Assembly (NCBI GenBank): GCA_965214415.1 | Contig: CBDCBQ010000003.1 | Location: 2,852,001 to 2,916,000 of the forward strand | DNA length: 64,000 nt | Source: RH-AL1 sp965214415 | GTDB taxonomy: Bacteria; Pseudomonadota; Alphaproteobacteria; Rhizobiales; Beijerinckiaceae | Reading direction: 5' to 3' | Translations under genes and position numbers: made by a program | Notes under the pieces: model-generated | Seen by the model: only the letters and a program-made list of their open reading frames with translations | Told to the model about the DNA's origin: nothing | The model's database searches: none | Part shown: piece by piece, positions 9,920 through 19,781 of the stretch | Layout of the letters: each line of letters opens with the position of its first letter | Position numbering within the stretch: the first letter of the stretch is position 1

Positions 9920-10067
9920 CTATCGACATCCCCGTCCGGCCGCCCCCCTGGGACGCGGCGAAACGCCTTAAAGTTCAGCGCGCACCGCAAACCCAAGTGC
10001 CTCGCCCGTCGTATATAGTCTGAATTGGCGTCGCGGCGCACGGGGCACCGCGTAAGAAAAGGCTGAA

Positions 10068-11435
10068 ATGAGCGTCGATCGAGGCGAGCGGCTCGATATC
10101 GCGGTTGTTGGGTCTGGGATCGCGGGCATGGCCTGCGCCTGGCTGCTGTCGCGACGCCACGACGTTACCCTTTACGAGCGCGCCCCTCGCCTTGGCGGCC
10201 ACACCAACACGATCGATGTCGCGACTTCGCGGGGCATGACTTCGCAGGGCATGACTTCGCGGGGCGCCCTGCCGATCGACACCGGTTTCATCGTCTACAA
10301 CGAGGCGACCTACCCGAACCTGACCGCGCTGTTCGACCATCTCGCCGTCGACACTCAGGCGTCCGAGATGTCCTTCGCCGTCTCGCTCGACGATGGCCGC
10401 CTCGAATATGCCGGCGGCGACCTCGCCGGGCTGTTCGCCCAGCGCGTCAACCTCGTGCGCCCACGATTCCTGCTGATGCTGCGCGACCTGCTGCGCTTCT
10501 ATCGCGAGGCGCCGGGCAAGCTCGCCGGGCTCGAGGGCATGAGCCTCGGCGCGTTCCTGGATCGCGACGGCTACGGCCGCGCCTTCCGCGACGATCACCT
10601 GCTGCCGATGGCGGCGGCGATCTGGTCGGCGCCGAGCCGCACGCTGATGGACTTCCCAGCCGTCAGCTTCGTGCGCTTCTGCGACAACCATGGCCTGCTG
10701 AAAGTGACCGATCGGCCGATCTGGCGCGCGGTCACCGGCGGCTCGAGGACCTACATCGATCCGCTGACATCGCCCTATCGCGACCGGCTGCGGCTCGGCA
10801 CGGCGATCGTCGGCGTGGCGCGCGACGCGCGCGGCACCACGCTGCGCGACGCGGCGGGCGCGACCGCTCGGCACGACCATGTCGTCCTCGCAACCCACGC
10901 CGATCAAGCGCTGGCGATGCTCGACCAGCCGCGCGGCGCCGAGCGGGAAATCCTCGGCGCGTTTCGCTACAGCCGCAACAAGGCGGTGCTGCATCGCGAC
11001 GCGGCGCTGATGCCTCGCCGGCGCAAGGTGTGGTCGAGCTGGAATTATCTCGGCCGCAGCGGGTGCGACGCGGACGCGGTATGCCTCAGCTATTGGATGA
11101 ACCGCCTGCAGAACCTGCCGCCCGAGACGGACTACTTCGTGACGCTGAACCCGACGGCGCCGCCGCGCGACATCGTCTACGAGACGACCTACGAGCATCC
11201 GATCTTCGACCTTGGCGCGCTCGCCGCGCAGAAGCGGCTGTGGTCGCTGCAGGGTCACGGCAACGTCTGGTATTGCGGCGCCCATTTCGGCGCCGGCTTT
11301 CACGAGGATGGGCTGCAGGCGGGGCTGGCCGTCGCCGAGGCGCTCGGCGGCGTGCGACGCCCATGGCAGGTCGAACACGAGTCGGGCCGCATCATGCTGC
11401 CCGTCCAGGAGCTGGGTCGGGAGCTGGTGTCGTGA
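10068..11435 (+). CDS. FAD-dependent amine-oxidase-fold oxidoreductase of the DUF1365/CFA cluster
   Basis: A 455-residue flavoprotein. The N-terminal Rossmann motif DIAVVGSGIAGMACAWLLS (residues 9-27) is followed by the ERAPRLGGHTNT segment typical of the NAD(P)/FAD amine-oxidase/desaturase-like group. The C-terminus has VWYCGAHFGAGFHEDGLQAGLAVAEALG, the second FAD contact. In many proteobacteria this gene sits directly before DUF1365 and a CFA-type synthase, as here. Residues about 53-66 contain a short repeated GMTSRGMTSQ insertion encoded by a 15-bp tandem repeat. Its exact reaction is not known to me; a role in acyl-chain oxidation or isomerisation is inferred from context. Confidence 0.88.
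   Translation: MSVDRGERLDIAVVGSGIAGMACAWLLSRRHDVTLYERAPRLGGHTNTIDVATSRGMTSQGMTSRGALPIDTGFIVYNEATYPNLTALFDHLAVDTQASEMSFAVSLDDGRLEYAGGDLAGLFAQRVNLVRPRFLLMLRDLLRFYREAPGKLAGLEGMSLGAFLDRDGYGRAFRDDHLLPMAAAIWSAPSRTLMDFPAVSFVRFCDNHGLLKVTDRPIWRAVTGGSRTYIDPLTSPYRDRLRLGTAIVGVARDARGTTLRDAAGATARHDHVVLATHADQALAMLDQPRGAEREILGAFRYSRNKAVLHRDAALMPRRRKVWSSWNYLGRSGCDADAVCLSYWMNRLQNLPPETDYFVTLNPTAPPRDIVYETTYEHPIFDLGALAAQKRLWSLQGHGNVWYCGAHFGAGFHEDGLQAGLAVAEALGGVRRPWQVEHESGRIMLPVQELGRELVS
10223..10267 (+). repeat. Three in-frame 15-bp tandem repeats
   Basis: Three adjacent units (GACTTCGCGGGGCAT, GACTTCGCAGGGCAT, GACTTCGCGGGGCGC) sit inside the FAD oxidoreductase gene. Each adds five residues without breaking the frame and they fall in a loop between the ADP-binding helix and the next conserved block. 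Confidence 0.9.
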
Positions 11436-12229
11436 GCTCGGCGCTCTACACCGGCCTGGTGCATCACCGTCGCTTTGGCGCGACCAAGCACGCGTTGCGC
11501 TATCGCATGACGATGGCGCTGCTCGACCTCGACACGCTCGACGATCTCGACGGCACGCTGCGCCTGTTCTCGCGCAACCGCTGGAACCTGTTCTCCTTTC
11601 GCGACCGCGATCACCTGCCCGCCGATGCCGCGCCGGGCGCCACCTTGAGGGCGGCGGTCGAGGCGCATCTCGAGGCGGCCGGCGTCGAAACCGACGGCGG
11701 CGCGATCGCGCTGCTCGGCCTGCCGCGCATCCTCGGCTACGCCTTCAACCCGCTCAGCGTCTATTTCTGCCACTGCCGCGACGGCGCGTTGGCGGCGATC
11801 CTCTACGAGGTCAACAATACCTTCAAGCAGCGCCACACCTACGTGATCCCGGTGGAGAGCGGCCGGGACGCGACGACGCACGAGCCGATCCGCCAGAGCT
11901 GCGACAAGGTTTTCTACGTCTCGCCCTTTCTCGACATGGACATGACCTACGCGTTCCGCATCGAGCCGCCGGCGGACCGCGTCGCCGTCGCGGTCGACGG
12001 GATGCGCGGCGGGGTGCGGATCATCACCGCCTCGTTCGCGGGCGAACGGCGGCCGCTCACCGATGCGTCTCTTCTCCGCACCTTCCTTGGCCATCCACTC
12101 TTGAGCTTTGCCGTGATCGCCGGCATCCATTTCGAAGCGCTCAAGCTCTGGCTCAAGGGCGCGGGCCTGCGCGAGCGGCCCGCGCCGCCGGATCGGCCCG
12201 CCACTATCGTACTGCGTCGAGAGGTCTGA
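11432..12229 (+). CDS. DUF1365 family protein
   Basis: A 265-residue protein starting at GTG 11432, which overlaps the TGA of the upstream gene, with GGGAG eight nt before it. The typical DUF1365 opening SALYTGLVHHRRFGATKHALRY, the RILGYAFNPLSVYFCHC block near residue 105 and NNTFKQRHTYV near 132 are all present. The family is nearly always found between an FAD oxidoreductase and a CFA-like synthase. Its molecular function is not established to my knowledge. It ends on TGATG, overlapping the next start by one base. Confidence 0.9.
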   Translation: MSSALYTGLVHHRRFGATKHALRYRMTMALLDLDTLDDLDGTLRLFSRNRWNLFSFRDRDHLPADAAPGATLRAAVEAHLEAAGVETDGGAIALLGLPRILGYAFNPLSVYFCHCRDGALAAILYEVNNTFKQRHTYVIPVESGRDATTHEPIRQSCDKVFYVSPFLDMDMTYAFRIEPPADRVAVAVDGMRGGVRIITASFAGERRPLTDASLLRTFLGHPLLSFAVIAGIHFEALKLWLKGAGLRERPAPPDRPATIVLRREV

Positions 12230-13485
12230 TGTCCCTGGTCGAGAAAGCCGCCGTGCCCGTCGAGCCGGCAAGTCAGCGGTCGGCAAGTCAGCGGTCGGCA
12301 AGCACGCGATCCCGGCGGACGATCCAGGTACGTCTCATCGAGAAGATCCTGTCGCATCTCGTCTGCGGGAGCATGCGCATCCTGCTGCCCGACGGCCGCG
12401 AGGTGGCTTTCGCGGCAGCGACGCCAGGCCCCGACGCGACGCTCGAGATCCATCGCTGGCGCACCGTCTGGCGCACGATCACGCGCGGCGACATGGGGTT
12501 CGCCGAGTCCTTCATCGACGGCGATTGCTCGAGTCCCGACATCGCCAAGGTCGTCGAGCTGTTCGTCCGCAACGAGGCGATGCTCGCCAACATCGCCGGC
12601 TGGCCGCCGGTCCATGCCCTGAACAAGCTGATCCATCTGCGCCGCGCCAACACGCGCCGCGGCAGCAAGCGCAACATCGTCGCGCATTACGATCTCGGCA
12701 ACGAGTTCTTCGAGCATTGGCTCGACGACGGCATGACCTATTCGTCGGCGCTCTACGAGCGGGACGATCTGAGCCTCGAGGCCGCGCAGACCGCCAAGCA
12801 GGATCGCGTGCTCGACGCGCTCGAGCTTTCGCCGGGCGGTCGCGTGCTCGAGATCGGCTGTGGCTGGGGCGGCCTCGCCGAGCGCATCCTCGCGTCGGGC
12901 TGCCGGGTCACCGGCCTGACCCTGTCGCCCTCTCAGCTCGCCTACGCCGGCCGCCGCCTCACCAAGAGCGGCGACGCCGCCGACCTGCGCCTGCAGGACT
13001 ACCGCGACGTGAAGGGCACGTTCGATCGCATCGTCTCGATCGAGATGATGGAGGCGGTGGGACGCGCGTACTGGCCGTCCTATTTCGCGATGCTCCGCGA
13101 TCGCCTCTCGCGCGACGGCCATGCGGTGCTCCAGGTCATCACGCTCGACGAGACGCGCTACGCCGGCTACCGCGACCAGGTCGATTTCATCCAGCGCTAC
13201 GTCTTCCCGGGCGGCATGCTGCCGACGCCGACGATCATGCGCGAGCAGGCCGAGGCGGCGGGCCTGGCGCTAAAGTCTCGCTTCAGCTTCGGACAGAGCT
13301 ACGCCCGGACCCTCGAGGAATGGTCGCGGCGCTTCCAGGCCGCGCTTCCGCACATCGAGGCGATGGGGTTCGACAAGCGCTTCCAGCGGCTGTGGACCTA
13401 CTATCTCGCCTATTGCGAAGGCGGCTTCCGGGCCGGCATCCTCGACGTCGGGCTGTACACGATCTCGCATCCCGATGCGGCTTGA
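12229..13485 (+). CDS. cfa: Cyclopropane-fatty-acyl-phospholipid synthase family methyltransferase
   Basis: A 418-residue protein of usual CFA-synthase length. An N-terminal lipid-binding part (residues about 35-130) precedes RGSKRNIVAHYDLGNEFFEHWLDDGMTYSSALY and the SAM motif VLEIGCGWGGLAERI near residue 205. The IVSIEMMEAVGRAYWPSYF and RYVFPGGMLPTPTIM segments also fit. It would add a SAM-derived methylene or methyl to cis-unsaturated acyl chains in the membrane. The ATG overlaps the DUF1365 stop (TGATG). Near the N-terminus (residues 13-24) is a second 15-bp repeat giving SQRSASQRSAS. The assignment to cyclopropanation rather than methylation is probable, not proven. Confidence 0.9.
   Translation: MSLVEKAAVPVEPASQRSASQRSASTRSRRTIQVRLIEKILSHLVCGSMRILLPDGREVAFAAATPGPDATLEIHRWRTVWRTITRGDMGFAESFIDGDCSSPDIAKVVELFVRNEAMLANIAGWPPVHALNKLIHLRRANTRRGSKRNIVAHYDLGNEFFEHWLDDGMTYSSALYERDDLSLEAAQTAKQDRVLDALELSPGGRVLEIGCGWGGLAERILASGCRVTGLTLSPSQLAYAGRRLTKSGDAADLRLQDYRDVKGTFDRIVSIEMMEAVGRAYWPSYFAMLRDRLSRDGHAVLQVITLDETRYAGYRDQVDFIQRYVFPGGMLPTPTIMREQAEAAGLALKSRFSFGQSYARTLEEWSRRFQAALPHIEAMGFDKRFQRLWTYYLAYCEGGFRAGILDVGLYTISHPDAA
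12267..12296 (+). repeat. Perfect 15-bp tandem duplication in cfa, with a degenerate third copy
   Basis: Two identical units GGCAAGTCAGCGGTC follow one another and a decayed third unit runs to 12311. They encode a Ser/Arg/Gln-rich, probably disordered N-terminal stretch. Confidence 0.9.
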
Positions 13486-13629
13486 AGGTGGGTTGCCCGC
13501 GATCCGCGATAGCGCCTCTTCAGCTGCGCACGAGGCATGCTACCCTGACAGTATGGCAAATTTGATCGCCAACCGCTTACGGTAAAGCCATCCTGCAAGT
13601 TTTCACCGTTGAGGCTGGCGTAGCACTCG

Positions 13630-15597
13630 ATGACCCACGCGTTCGTCGATACCGAGACGAGTGTCTCTCCCGCCTCGGCATCCGGCCTCGAGCTGTCGAT
13701 CGCGCGCGCCGCCGTGGCCCTCCTTGAACGGCAAAGACCGGACGGTCACTTCCTGTTCGATCTCGAGGCCGACGCCTCGATCCCGGCGGAATACGTGCTC
13801 GTCAAGCACATCCTCGGCGAGCCCGACGAAGTGATGGAGCGTCGCACAGGGGTGTATCTGCGCCGCCGGCAGGAGCCGCATGGCGGCTGGCCGATGCTGG
13901 CCAGGGGCGCGATCAACGTCTCCGCCAGCGTCAAGGCCTATCTCGCCTTGCGGGCGGCCGGCGATCCGACCGACGCGCCGCACATGGTGCGCGCGCGCGA
14001 TGCCATTCTCGCCGCCGGCGGCGCGATCAACGTCAACGTGTTCACGCGCATCTTGCTCGCCTATTTCGGCATCGTTCCGTGGCGCGCCGTCCCGGTCATG
14101 CCGGTCGAAATCATGCTGCTGCCGCGCTGGTTTCCCTTCCACCTGTCGAAGATCTCGTACTGGGCCCGCGTCACCCTCGTCCCGCTGCTCGTCTTGATGG
14201 CGCTGAAGCCGCGCGCCGCGAATCCCCGTGGCCTGTCGATCGACGAGCTGTTTGTCGTGCCACCGAACCAGGTGCGGCATTGGCCGAAGGGCTCGAACCA
14301 GACCGGCGCGTTCGGTGAAGTGTTCGCGGCGTTCGACACAATCCTGCGCTGTGCCGAGCCGCGTTTTCCGAGGCGCTGGCGGGACGCGGCTATCGCCAGG
14401 GCCGTCGCCTTCGTGCGGCTGCGATCGAACGGCGAGGATGGGCTCGGCGCTATTTTCCCGTCGATTGCCAATGCGTTAATGATGCTGCACGCGCTCGGCG
14501 TGCCGAACGACGATCCCGAGATGATCACCGCGCGGGCGGCGTTAGACAAGCTCGTGGCGTCGAACGGCGACGAGGCGTTCTGCCAGCCGTGCCTCTCGCC
14601 GGTGTGGGACACCGCGCTCGTCGCGCATGCCCTGATGGAGGCGGCGCCGACGTCCGACGCGATCGCCGACGCGCTCGATTGGTTGAAGCCGCACCAGGTG
14701 CTGGATTTCGCCGGCGACTGGGCCGATCGGCGGCCGCAGCTTCGGCCGGGCGGCTGGGCCTTCCAGTACAGCAATCGCTTCTATCCTGATTGCGACGACA
14801 CGGCGGTTGTCGCGCTCGGCCTGGATCGGGCACGCCGGGCGACCGGGACGCGCCGCTTCGACGAGGCGATCTCCCGCTCGCACGAGTGGATCCTCGGCAT
14901 GCAGAGCGCCGACGGCGGCTGGGGCGCCTACGATGTCGACAATACCGCCGACTATCTCAACGCCATCCCGTTCGCCGACCACGGCGCCCTGCTCGATCCT
15001 TCGACTCCCGACGTCACCGGTCGCTGCCTCTCGCTGCTCGGCCAACTCGGCGAGCGGCCTGAAACCAGTCCCGCCGTCAATCGGGCGCTCGACTACCTCT
15101 TCGCCACGCAGCACACCGAAGGCAGCTGGTTCGGCCGCTGGGGGATCAACCATATCTACGGCACCTGGGCCGTGCTCAGCGCGTTCGCCGCCGTGGGGAT
15201 GCCGGAGACCCACCGGTCACCGCGTCGCGGCGTCGGCTTCCTCGAGCGCGTGCAAAATGACGACGGCGGCTGGGGCGAGGACGATCGCAGCTACGCCCGC
15301 GACTACTCGGGCTACGCGCACTCCCCGAGCACGGCCTCGCAGACGGCATGGGCGCTGATCGGCCTGATGGCGGCCGGCCGGGTCGGCGGACGCTCGGTGG
15401 CGCGCGGCATCGCCTACCTACGGCGCACGCAGGGCGCGGACGGGTTCTGGGCCGAGGACCGCTACACCGCGGTTGGCTTTCCGCGCGTGTTCTACCTGCG
15501 CTACGACGGTTATCCGAAGGTGTTCCCGCTGATGGCGCTGGCGCGCTACCACGCGCTCACCACAAGCCGGACGACGGACGTGCCGCACGGCTTCTGA
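13630..15597 (+). CDS. shc: Squalene-hopene cyclase
   Basis: A 655-residue triterpene cyclase that converts squalene to hopene/hopanol on the membrane, the first hopanoid step. The catalytic acid motif DCDDTA is at residues 387-392 (D387-x-D389-D390), and several QW repeats are visible, for example MQSADGGWGAYD, EGSWFGRWGINHIYGTW and VQNDDGGWGEDD. Length agrees with bacterial SHC (630-680). It follows the cfa-type gene by 144 bp on the same strand; hopanoids and cyclopropane lipids both alter membrane order, so the neighbourhood is coherent. No hpn genes are nearby. Confidence 0.97.
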   Translation: MTHAFVDTETSVSPASASGLELSIARAAVALLERQRPDGHFLFDLEADASIPAEYVLVKHILGEPDEVMERRTGVYLRRRQEPHGGWPMLARGAINVSASVKAYLALRAAGDPTDAPHMVRARDAILAAGGAINVNVFTRILLAYFGIVPWRAVPVMPVEIMLLPRWFPFHLSKISYWARVTLVPLLVLMALKPRAANPRGLSIDELFVVPPNQVRHWPKGSNQTGAFGEVFAAFDTILRCAEPRFPRRWRDAAIARAVAFVRLRSNGEDGLGAIFPSIANALMMLHALGVPNDDPEMITARAALDKLVASNGDEAFCQPCLSPVWDTALVAHALMEAAPTSDAIADALDWLKPHQVLDFAGDWADRRPQLRPGGWAFQYSNRFYPDCDDTAVVALGLDRARRATGTRRFDEAISRSHEWILGMQSADGGWGAYDVDNTADYLNAIPFADHGALLDPSTPDVTGRCLSLLGQLGERPETSPAVNRALDYLFATQHTEGSWFGRWGINHIYGTWAVLSAFAAVGMPETHRSPRRGVGFLERVQNDDGGWGEDDRSYARDYSGYAHSPSTASQTAWALIGLMAAGRVGGRSVARGIAYLRRTQGADGFWAEDRYTAVGFPRVFYLRYDGYPKVFPLMALARYHALTTSRTTDVPHGF

Positions 15598-15770
15598 GGC
15601 GTATTCGCTGGTTGATCCTGCTTGCATCGGCATTCACAAGCATTGAAAATCGCGGCGGGTCGGAGGAGCGTGCATCTCCGCAGAGTGAAGAAACTGGGCG
15701 TCACACCTCGGTGAAGCACCGGCAGGCGAGGTATCGTCAACTGGACTCGCGAGGCGCGCGCGCCCCTCCA

Positions 15771-15784
15771 CCATCCTTCGATGG
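15771..15784. repeat. Short hairpin downstream of shc
   Basis: CCATC, a four-base CTTC loop and GATGG, flanked by CCCCTCCA and GCGCCCTCCC. A close relative of this hairpin with similar C-rich flanks lies after the MFS gene at 22131, suggesting a dispersed terminator-like repeat. In the 324-bp gap between shc and the TetR gene I see no coding sequence. Confidence 0.45.
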
Positions 15785-15848
15785 CGCCCTCCCTTCTTTG
15801 TGGAAGACGGATCAACTACAGATCGCCTGATAGCCCAATCAAAACAGT

Positions 15849-15867
15849 CGATCGGCAGCCCCGATCG
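15849..15867. promoter_or_regulatory. 19-bp inverted repeat upstream of tetR (operator or terminator)
   Basis: CGATCGG, a five-base spacer and CCGATCG form a perfect 7-bp inverted repeat. It is followed on the plus strand by an AT-rich tract (TTATCTTTTTTATTTTATT) and lies 55 bp before the TetR start. The geometry fits a TetR autoregulatory operator; the T-rich tail equally fits a rho-independent terminator for readthrough from shc. Confidence 0.5.
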
Positions 15868-15921
15868 AGCTTATCTTTTTTATTTTATTGAAAGCCATGG
15901 TCGTTTGCGCAAAGAACGAGC

Positions 15922-16548
15922 ATGGCTCAGCGAGCGCTCCGACCCGATGATGCGCCCAGTTCCGATCCCCAACGTGATCGGATCCTGCGGATTTCGGCCG
16001 AGCTGTTCGCGGAGAAAGGCTATCAGGCCGTCGGTGTCGCCGAGCTGGGCGAGAAGGTCGGGCTCGGGCGCGGCGCGCTTTACTATCATATCGGCAGCAA
16101 GGAAGAGCTGCTCTACGACATCATCATCGACTACATTTCGGACCTCGTGCTTGTCGGCCAAGACATCGTCGAGACGAACGACGAGCCGCGCACGCGGGTG
16201 CGGCGACTTAGCCACCACATGATGGCGGTCATCAGCGCCAACCTCTCCGAGATGACCGTGTGCTTTCGCGAGTCCGATTGTCTCACCGGCGAGCGCCACG
16301 CTTCCGTGGCGCAGCTGCATGCCGCCTATCGCGCGCTCTGGGCCAAGGTCTGCGAGGACGGCCATCGCAAGGGCGTGTTCCGGCGGATGCCGCCGGTAGG
16401 CCTCAAAGGTCTGCTCGGCATGTATTTCCACAGCTTCCTGTGGTTCGATCCCAAGGGACAAAGCAGCGCCGACGAGATCGCCGATATCTTCGCCGATATC
16501 GTGCTGCGCGCGCTGGCCCCGGATCCAGGCGCCGCCGGCACGGCCTAA
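15922..16548 (+). CDS. TetR-family transcriptional regulator
   Basis: A 208-residue regulator. The N-terminal helix-turn-helix region ILRISAELFAEKGYQAVG, then VAELGEKVGLGRGALYYHI and GSKEELLYDII, occupies residues 17-65; the C-terminal 130 residues are an all-alpha ligand-binding domain typical of TetR_C groups that sense small acyl or aromatic ligands. It converges with the MFS gene ending at 16571. It is a reasonable local regulator for the transport and sulfur genes that follow, but its target sites are not known. Confidence 0.92.
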   Translation: MAQRALRPDDAPSSDPQRDRILRISAELFAEKGYQAVGVAELGEKVGLGRGALYYHIGSKEELLYDIIIDYISDLVLVGQDIVETNDEPRTRVRRLSHHMMAVISANLSEMTVCFRESDCLTGERHASVAQLHAAYRALWAKVCEDGHRKGVFRRMPPVGLKGLLGMYFHSFLWFDPKGQSSADEIADIFADIVLRALAPDPGAAGTA

Positions 16549-16570
16549 AAAGAGCGCCGGCGGGCACGGC

Positions 16571-17830
<1,260 letters not shown>

Positions 17831-17856
17831 GAAGGGTGAATTCCTCGCTTGCGCGC

Positions 17857-18426
17857 TCAGTGGTAGAGGCGCGGGTCGGGCCCGTGGAAAGGCGTGAAGC
17901 CGGCACGGTTCGGCATGACGACCTTCGGCAGCGAGACCTTGTCAAGCACGGTTTGATTCGGCACGACATGGCCCTGCGCGAGGATGTAGGCGCAGAGCGC
18001 GTAGACCTCGTCGTCCTTCAGCGAGCCCGGCGCGTTGATCGGCATCGCCCGCTTGATGTAGTCGAACAACGTGGTCGCATATGGCCAATAGCTCTCGACC
18101 GTCTTCGTCGGCGGGATCTTCTGCAGCGAGCCGCGGCCGCCGGCCAGCGCCGGGCCACCCGTCTCCTTAATGCCCTGCAGCTTCTCGCCGTGGCACATCG
18201 CGCATTTTTCCGCGAAGATTTTCTGACCGTCGGCGACCGAACCCTTGCCGTCGGGCAGGCCGGCACCATCGGGCGGGATCGCGAAGAATTGCGACAGCTC
18301 CTGCGACGTGGCCGGCTGGCCGAGCCCAAGCGCCGTGCTCGACGGAGGCTGCCCCGCCGCGCCCGCGAGCATCGCGAGGTAGGCAAGAGTGGCGCCGAGC
18401 GCCAAAATCCTAGGAGAGCGAAGCAA
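17857..18426 (-). CDS. Monohaem cytochrome c, partner of sulfite dehydrogenase
   Basis: A 189-residue exported c-type cytochrome. One haem site CAMCH is near residues 75-79, with an uncleaved or cleaved signal segment at residues 4-25 (ILALGATLAYLAMLAGAAG). I prefer the TTG start at 18426, which has GGGGAGG six nt upstream and overlaps the dehydrogenase stop by 17 bp; an ATG at 18453 without a Shine-Dalgarno is the alternative. The position directly after the molybdoenzyme matches SorB/SoxD-type electron acceptors, but it is shorter than dihaem SoxD (about 350-390 residues). It would pass sulfite electrons to the respiratory chain in the periplasm. Confidence 0.85.
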   Translation of the reverse strand: MLRSPRILALGATLAYLAMLAGAAGQPPSSTALGLGQPATSQELSQFFAIPPDGAGLPDGKGSVADGQKIFAEKCAMCHGEKLQGIKETGGPALAGGRGSLQKIPPTKTVESYWPYATTLFDYIKRAMPINAPGSLKDDEVYALCAYILAQGHVVPNQTVLDKVSLPKVVMPNRAGFTPFHGPDPRLYH

Positions 18427-19702
18427 CGCCGACCTCCCCGTTGCCCGCGACATCCCAGGTCTGCAGGGCATTGTAGTGGTAGACGTAGTTGACGCCGTGC
18501 AGCGCGACGAGCTCCTCGTGCGTCGGCTGGACGTAGCCGGTCTCGTCGGTACAGCGACTGACGAGGCGCGCCGGCTGGCCATCGAAGCGCCACGGGAAAT
18601 GGAAGCGCACCGTGCATTTCGGCAGCGGCTCGTCGGCGAGCGAGGCGAGATACCAGGTCGCGCCACCGTCGACCGAGACCTCGACGCGCTGGACGCGGCC
18701 GCGGCCGGACCAGGCGAGACCGGTGATGTCGCAGGGTCCGCGGTCGGCGATCTTCATGCCGCCCGACGGCGAGGTGATCACCGATTTCGCGTCCATCACG
18801 AAGACGAACTGGTCGGCGATACCGTTGGCCTTCAAATCGGTATATTTCGAGGTCTCCTCGCGCGTCATGAACGGGCGGTCGGAGACCTCGATGCGGCGCA
18901 GCCACTTGATGTTCGTGTTGCCCTCGTAGCCCGGCAGAAGCAGGCGCAGCGGATAGCCCTGCTCGGGCCGGATCGCCTCGCCATTCTGGCCGAATGCCAG
19001 CATCGCGTCGTCGAGCATCTTGTCGATCGGGATCGAGCGCGTCATCACCGCGGAATCCGACCCCTCGGCGAGCACCCATTTGGCGCCATCGGCGATGCCG
19101 GTCTCGCGGGCGAGCGTGGCGAACGAGACGCCCGTCCATTCCGACGTGCTCATCAGGCCGTGCGAGATCTGCACGGTCTTCGCCGTCGGCTTCTTCCACT
19201 CCGTGAGCGTGTTGCCCGAGCACTCGATGAAGTGCTTGCGCGTCACAGTCGGCATTCGTTTGATATCGGCCATCGTAAAACGCTTCGGCGTCGTCACCAG
19301 GCCGTGCACGTAGAGCAGGTGCTTGCGCGGATCGATCGTCGGCACGCCGCCGTGGTGGCGCTCGTAGTGCAGCCCCGAGGGCGTGATGTTGCCGAGCAAG
19401 TCGGCCTGCGGCGTGAAGGACCACGAGGTCAGCGGGTTCGGGTTGGTCGGCGCGGCGAGCCGCCGCGCCGTCTCGAATTGCGCGGGCTTGCCGTAGCCAT
19501 CGTTGGCGCCGACGGGCATGCCCGGCACCTTGGTCGGATCGGGCGGCGCGGCATCCGCTGGTTTGGCGTCGGTTGGTTTCGCGTCCTCGGCGCGCGCATC
19601 GAGCGGCATGGCGAGCGCGGCCGCGCCGGCCAGCATCAGCCGTCGCCGGGCCGGGTCTCTCGGCGTCATCTCCGCGCTGTCCCGTTCACCGTCGTGTCTC
19701 AT
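18410..19702 (-). CDS. SoxC/SorA-type molybdenum sulfite dehydrogenase, catalytic subunit
   Basis: A 430-residue molybdopterin oxidoreductase of the sulfite oxidase family. A Tat signal is visible (RDPARRRLMLAGAAALAMPLDARA, residues about 15-38). The Mo-binding cysteine lies in HFIECSGNT, followed by GLMSTSEWTGV, and the C-terminal dimerisation domain has VEVSVDGGATW. It would oxidise sulfite (or sulfane sulfur if SoxC-like) in the periplasm and hand electrons to the adjacent cytochrome c. The ATG at 19702 is chosen because the longer frame would overlap the flavin reductase gene. Next to a methanesulfonate-type monooxygenase, sulfite removal is the obvious role. SorA and SoxC cannot be separated by eye. 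Confidence 0.88.
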   Translation of the reverse strand: MRHDGERDSAEMTPRDPARRRLMLAGAAALAMPLDARAEDAKPTDAKPADAAPPDPTKVPGMPVGANDGYGKPAQFETARRLAAPTNPNPLTSWSFTPQADLLGNITPSGLHYERHHGGVPTIDPRKHLLYVHGLVTTPKRFTMADIKRMPTVTRKHFIECSGNTLTEWKKPTAKTVQISHGLMSTSEWTGVSFATLARETGIADGAKWVLAEGSDSAVMTRSIPIDKMLDDAMLAFGQNGEAIRPEQGYPLRLLLPGYEGNTNIKWLRRIEVSDRPFMTREETSKYTDLKANGIADQFVFVMDAKSVITSPSGGMKIADRGPCDITGLAWSGRGRVQRVEVSVDGGATWYLASLADEPLPKCTVRFHFPWRFDGQPARLVSRCTDETGYVQPTHEELVALHGVNYVYHYNALQTWDVAGNGEVGVASLS

Positions 19703-19781
19703 CGTCCCTCGCGATCGGACGTCGCCATACGCCGCGCCCTGCTCGTTGAATGATCGATCGTAATTACGCCACGGAGCGGCA

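Noticed and set aside
9920..10067. Possible ECF/RpoE-ChrR promoter between the two lipid operons
   Set aside because: I looked for a TGATC-type -35 with a CGTA-type -10 on both strands and found no convincing pair, only a TATATA tract without a matching -35.
11947..13122. 391-codon minus-strand frame opposite cfa and DUF1365
   Set aside because: No motifs, and both plus-strand genes are well supported by families and overlapping starts.
18426..18666. Longer cytochrome c reading frame reaching 18666
   Set aside because: The upstream part overlaps the sulfite dehydrogenase C-terminus and is Ser/Arg-rich; the signal peptide begins after 18453.
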